64,000 bases of DNA. Origin: Ureibacillus chungkukjangi. Lineage in GTDB: Bacteria > Bacillota > Bacilli > Bacillales_A > Planococcaceae. The notes below the pieces were generated by a model that was not told the DNA's origin, ran no database searches, and saw only the letters and a list, made by a program, of their open reading frames with translations. Every line of letters starts with the position of its first letter. The stretch's first letter is position 1. The stretch lies in NCBI RefSeq assembly GCF_003217295.1, contig NZ_QJTJ01000008.1, positions 62,001-126,000 on the forward strand. The letters run 5' to 3'. This document shows positions 60,855 through 64,000 of the stretch, piece after piece. Position numbers and translations under genes: made by a program.

Positions 60855-63800
60855 ATGGGTAAAGAATCGCTGCAAGACCGAGAACAAAGAATTCGACAGT
60901 TTTGGGAAAAAGAGAAGATTTTTGAGAAGTCCATTCAAAACCGTAAAGAAAATACACCCTTTGTATTTTACGAGGGACCGCCGACTGCCAATGGCTTACC
61001 CCATGTTGGTCACGCTTTAGGGAGAACGGTTAAGGATGTGGTGGCCCGCTACAAAACCATGCAGGGTTATTTAGTTGAACGAAAAGCAGGCTGGGATACT
61101 CATGGCTTGCCTGTTGAATTAGGTGTTGAAAAACAGCTTGGCATTTCTGGCAAACAGGAAATCGAACGATATGGCATTTCCCACTTTATCGAAAAATGTA
61201 AGGGGAGTGTATTCACCTATGAAAAGATTTGGCGTTCCTTTACGGAGGAGCTCGCTTATTGGGTGGACCTTGACAATCCCTATCTCACACTAAGTAATGA
61301 GTATATCGAAAGTGTCTGGAATATTCTTAGCAAGGTTCATCAGGATCAATTGCTTTATAAGGGACACCGCGTTTCACCGTATTGCCCGAGCTGCCAAACT
61401 TCTTTAAGCTCGCATGAAGTTGCTCAAGGCTATAAAGACGTGAAGGATTTATCGGCCACAGTGAAATTCAAGCTCGTAGACGCAGATGAATTCTTCCTAG
61501 GATGGACGACAACACCTTGGACATTACCGGCAAATGTGGCGCTCGCTATGAATCCTAGCCTCACTTATGTAAAGGCTGAATTTCAGGGAGAAATCTATAT
61601 CGTTGCAAAATCTCTTTTATCAACAGTTCTCGGCTCACAGGCAGCTGTGATCAGTGAACATAAGGGAACAGAATTTGAAGGATTCGCCTACCACCCTCCT
61701 TTCGACTATGTAACGGTTGAAAAAGGGCATTTCGTTGTCATGGCTGATTATGTTACTGAAACGAGTGGTACGGGAATTGTCCATATCGCACCTGCTTATG
61801 GGGAAGATGATTACAGGACTATTCAGCAAAATGGACTTTCCTTTGTAAATGTCGTAAACCAGCAAGGTCGATACACGAAGGAAGTTACAGAGCTAGCAGG
61901 GAAATTTGTGAAGGAGTGTGATGTAGAAATCATTAAATTATTAGCTACATCAAATTGCCTTTTCCATAAGGAGAAATACACACATAGCTACCCGCACTGC
62001 TGGCGATGTGATTCTCCTCTGCTCTACTACGCGACAGATAGCTGGTTTATCAAGATGTCATCACTAAAAAAACAATTGCTTGAAAATAACGAGACCGTAA
62101 CCTGGTATCCCGCGCATATTAAAGATGGCCGTTTTGGCAATTTCCTTGAAAACGTTGTGGATTGGAATATTAGCCGTAATCGTTATTGGGGTACGCCATT
62201 AAACGTTTGGATTTGCAATTCCTGTAATCACGAATTTGTACCAGCTAGTATTGAAGAATTAAGAATGCGTGCAGCGAAGCCCCTTCCTGAAAGCCTTGAG
62301 CTTCACAAGCCTTATATCGATGATGTCACATGTACTTGTCCAAAATGTCATGACGAGATGCAGCGAACACCTGAAGTTATTGATGTCTGGTTCGACAGCG
62401 GCTCCATGCCATTCGCTCAGCATCATTATCCATTTAAGCAAGAAACTTTCCAAAAACAGTTTCCTGCTGATGTCGTTATTGAGGGAATCGATCAAACCAG
62501 AGGATTTTTCTATAGCTTGCTTGCTGTTTCAACTCTTTACACGGGTAAGGCGCCGTATAAAAATGTCTTATCCTTAGGTCATGTTTTAGATGAGCACGGG
62601 CAAAAAATGTCCAAAAGTAAAGGGAATGCATTAGACCCCCTTGAACTTATGCAAACCTTTGGTGCAGATGCTTTACGCTTTTCCTTATTGGTTGATAGCT
62701 CACCCTGGAATCCAAAACGCTTCTCCACGAAAATTGTGCAAGAAGCAAAATCCAAATTACTTGATACACTCGAAAATACATTCAATTTTTATGAGCTATA
62801 CGCCTCAATAGATGGATTTACATTTGATTCACAACAAGCTGGTCAACCAACTCAGCTGGATGCATGGGTACTTTCAAGACTGCATAGTACAATCGATAAA
62901 GTCACTAGCTTTATGAATGATTATCAGCTAACACAGGCCAGTCGCGAAATTGCTAATTTAGTCGATGACGTTAGTAACTGGTATGTACGAAGAAGTAGGC
63001 AGCGCTTTTGGGCATCTGGCTTTTCGGAAGACAAACGTGCCGCTTTCAATACACTGCATAAGATTCTAAGTGAGGTCTGCAAATTATTAGCCCCCTTCAC
63101 ACCTTTTATTTCAGAGGATATCTACCAGCAGTTACATGGAGGTAGTGTTCATTTACAGGACTATCCAAAGGCGAAAGAAGTGCTGATTGATACTACCTTG
63201 GAAGAAGAGATGCAGTCGGTACTGAAAATTGTTGAGCTAGGTCGAAGTATAAGAAATGCCAAAAGTCTAAAAGTAAAACAGCCTCTTTATGAAATGGTTA
63301 TTTGCTCAAACACCTCTTTAGTACAGTATCAAAATATCATTCAGGAAGAGCTAAATGTAAAGAATGTTCGCTGGGTAACTAATTTAGATGGGCTGGAGGA
63401 AGTTCACCTGAAGCTAAACTTTAAAACTGCAGGAGCTGCATTTGGGAAGCAAGTAAACGAAGTGAAAATGTCTGTTGAAAGCCTAACAGAGCTTGAAAAA
63501 CAAAAGCTACTAGCTGATGGCCTACTAGAACTGAATGTAGCTGAACAATGTGTTGTACTAACTAAGGAGCATATTTTAACTGAATCCCAGTTAAAAGACG
63601 GGTATGAATTGGCTAAGGATGGATCGTTAAAGGTGCTGCTCTATACAGCATTGAATGAAGAGCTAATTGCCGAGGGGCATATCCGCGATTTTATCCGCTT
63701 TATCCAGGATAATCGTAAGAGACTAAATTACCCTATCGAGAAATATATTACGCTTCACATTGACTGCAGCCAGGAATGCGAGAATTTAATCAAAAAATTT

Positions 63801-63932
63801 GCCCCCCTGATCCGGGCAAATGTATTAGTTGAAGAAATCTTGTTCGATAAAGGAGTGAATACATCAACAGCGCTATCTTATAAGCTTTCTCACCATGAGC
63901 TTGAAATGATGTTGGATTTAACGAAGGTCTAA
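60855..63932 (+). CDS. ileS: Isoleucyl-tRNA synthetase, type 2 (eukaryote-like)
   Basis: This 1025-residue class I synthetase charges tRNA-Ile. The HIGH motif is HVGH at 50-53 ([20 protein letters not shown]) and KMSKS begins at residue 584. The segments [20 protein letters not shown] and [20 protein letters not shown] mark the eukaryote-like IleRS2 class; known relatives are naturally less sensitive to mupirocin than IleRS1. The ATG at 60855 lies 10 bases after GGAGG; an ATG three codons earlier abuts that site. T-box regulated and monocistronic. Confidence 0.93.
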   Translation: MGKESLQDREQRIRQFWEKEKIFEKSIQNRKENTPFVFYEGPPTANGLPHVGHALGRTVKDVVARYKTMQGYLVERKAGWDTHGLPVELGVEKQLGISGKQEIERYGISHFIEKCKGSVFTYEKIWRSFTEELAYWVDLDNPYLTLSNEYIESVWNILSKVHQDQLLYKGHRVSPYCPSCQTSLSSHEVAQGYKDVKDLSATVKFKLVDADEFFLGWTTTPWTLPANVALAMNPSLTYVKAEFQGEIYIVAKSLLSTVLGSQAAVISEHKGTEFEGFAYHPPFDYVTVEKGHFVVMADYVTETSGTGIVHIAPAYGEDDYRTIQQNGLSFVNVVNQQGRYTKEVTELAGKFVKECDVEIIKLLATSNCLFHKEKYTHSYPHCWRCDSPLLYYATDSWFIKMSSLKKQLLENNETVTWYPAHIKDGRFGNFLENVVDWNISRNRYWGTPLNVWICNSCNHEFVPASIEELRMRAAKPLPESLELHKPYIDDVTCTCPKCHDEMQRTPEVIDVWFDSGSMPFAQHHYPFKQETFQKQFPADVVIEGIDQTRGFFYSLLAVSTLYTGKAPYKNVLSLGHVLDEHGQKMSKSKGNALDPLELMQTFGADALRFSLLVDSSPWNPKRFSTKIVQEAKSKLLDTLENTFNFYELYASIDGFTFDSQQAGQPTQLDAWVLSRLHSTIDKVTSFMNDYQLTQASREIANLVDDVSNWYVRRSRQRFWASGFSEDKRAAFNTLHKILSEVCKLLAPFTPFISEDIYQQLHGGSVHLQDYPKAKEVLIDTTLEEEMQSVLKIVELGRSIRNAKSLKVKQPLYEMVICSNTSLVQYQNIIQEELNVKNVRWVTNLDGLEEVHLKLNFKTAGAAFGKQVNEVKMSVESLTELEKQKLLADGLLELNVAEQCVVLTKEHILTESQLKDGYELAKDGSLKVLLYTALNEELIAEGHIRDFIRFIQDNRKRLNYPIEKYITLHIDCSQECENLIKKFAPLIRANVLVEEILFDKGVNTSTALSYKLSHHELEMMLDLTKV

Positions 63933-63936
63933 AAGC

Positions 63937-63977
63937 AAAACGCATTTTACGGTTATTAGGTAAAATGCGTTTTTTTA
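63937..63977 (+). terminator. Terminator of ileS
   Basis: AACGCATTTTAC (63939-63950) pairs perfectly with GTAAAATGCGTT (63960-63971), followed by TTTTTA. Confidence 0.88.
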
Positions 63978-64000
63978 TGTCATCATGAAATATTTACTTG

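Overview
The window is a low-GC chromosomal segment of a spore-forming Firmicute of the Bacillales, most like the Lysinibacillus/Solibacillus/Psychrobacillus side of the order. The evidence is AT-rich intergenic DNA, strong AAGGAGG-type ribosome binding sites with many TTG and GTG starts, a GerA-type germination operon with a sigma-G promoter, a YjcZ sporulation protein, a VmlR-type ABC-F protein, a CodY-like opp region, and T-box and cobalamin leaders. No rRNA, tRNA, CRISPR array, prophage or intact insertion sequence was seen.

Layout. 1-4.4 kb: two MFS exporters (one partial, one Fsr-like), a DedA protein and a stand-alone RsgA GTPase with an unusual leader (perfect promoter, 24-codon upstream ORF, terminator). 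4.4-12.4 kb: oligopeptide transporter oppA-BCDF with a second, tandemly duplicated oppA. 12.8-16.4 kb: PadR/HAAS pair, TSUP exporter, FusB-type EF-G-binding protein, small HTH protein. 16.4-18.4 kb: an EAL protein and a CBS-GGDEF protein in the same reading frame, separated by one TGA. 18.5-22.5 kb: gerA operon with a nonsense codon in gerAA and a homopolymer frameshift in gerAB. 22.5-31.5 kb: vmlR with an attenuator leader, two VOC proteins, DinB, CYP152-type P450, a papain-like hydrolase, a BCCT transporter and small proteins. 31.6-38.2 kb: esterase, small proteins, CorA and an OpuC-type compatible-solute ABC operon. 38.7-48.4 kb: putative metalloprotease, ArsR/SRPBCC pair, sulfatase, BstA-like DinB, MFS, chemoreceptor, BASS transporter, MerR-like protein. 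48.4-52.4 kb: nrdHIEF behind a cobalamin riboswitch. 52.4-59.2 kb: YunD-like nucleotidase, YjcZ, LysE-type exporter opposite a MocR regulator, and a run of small nucleotide/phosphate hydrolases. 59.5-60.4 kb: a 52-bp tandem repeat array. 60.5-64 kb: T-box-controlled ileS of the eukaryote-like (type 2) class.

Themes. Several genes are family relatives of determinants that protect against antibiotics acting on translation or isoprenoid synthesis (Fsr, FusB, VmlR, IleRS2). RNA-based control is frequent: T-box, B12 riboswitch, a vmlR attenuator, and a probable uORF attenuator before rsgA. The least explained parts are the 52-bp array, whose complementary strand repeats a T-box-like core just upstream of a genuine T-box gene, and a separate 51-52-bp-periodic palindromic intergenic repeat family.
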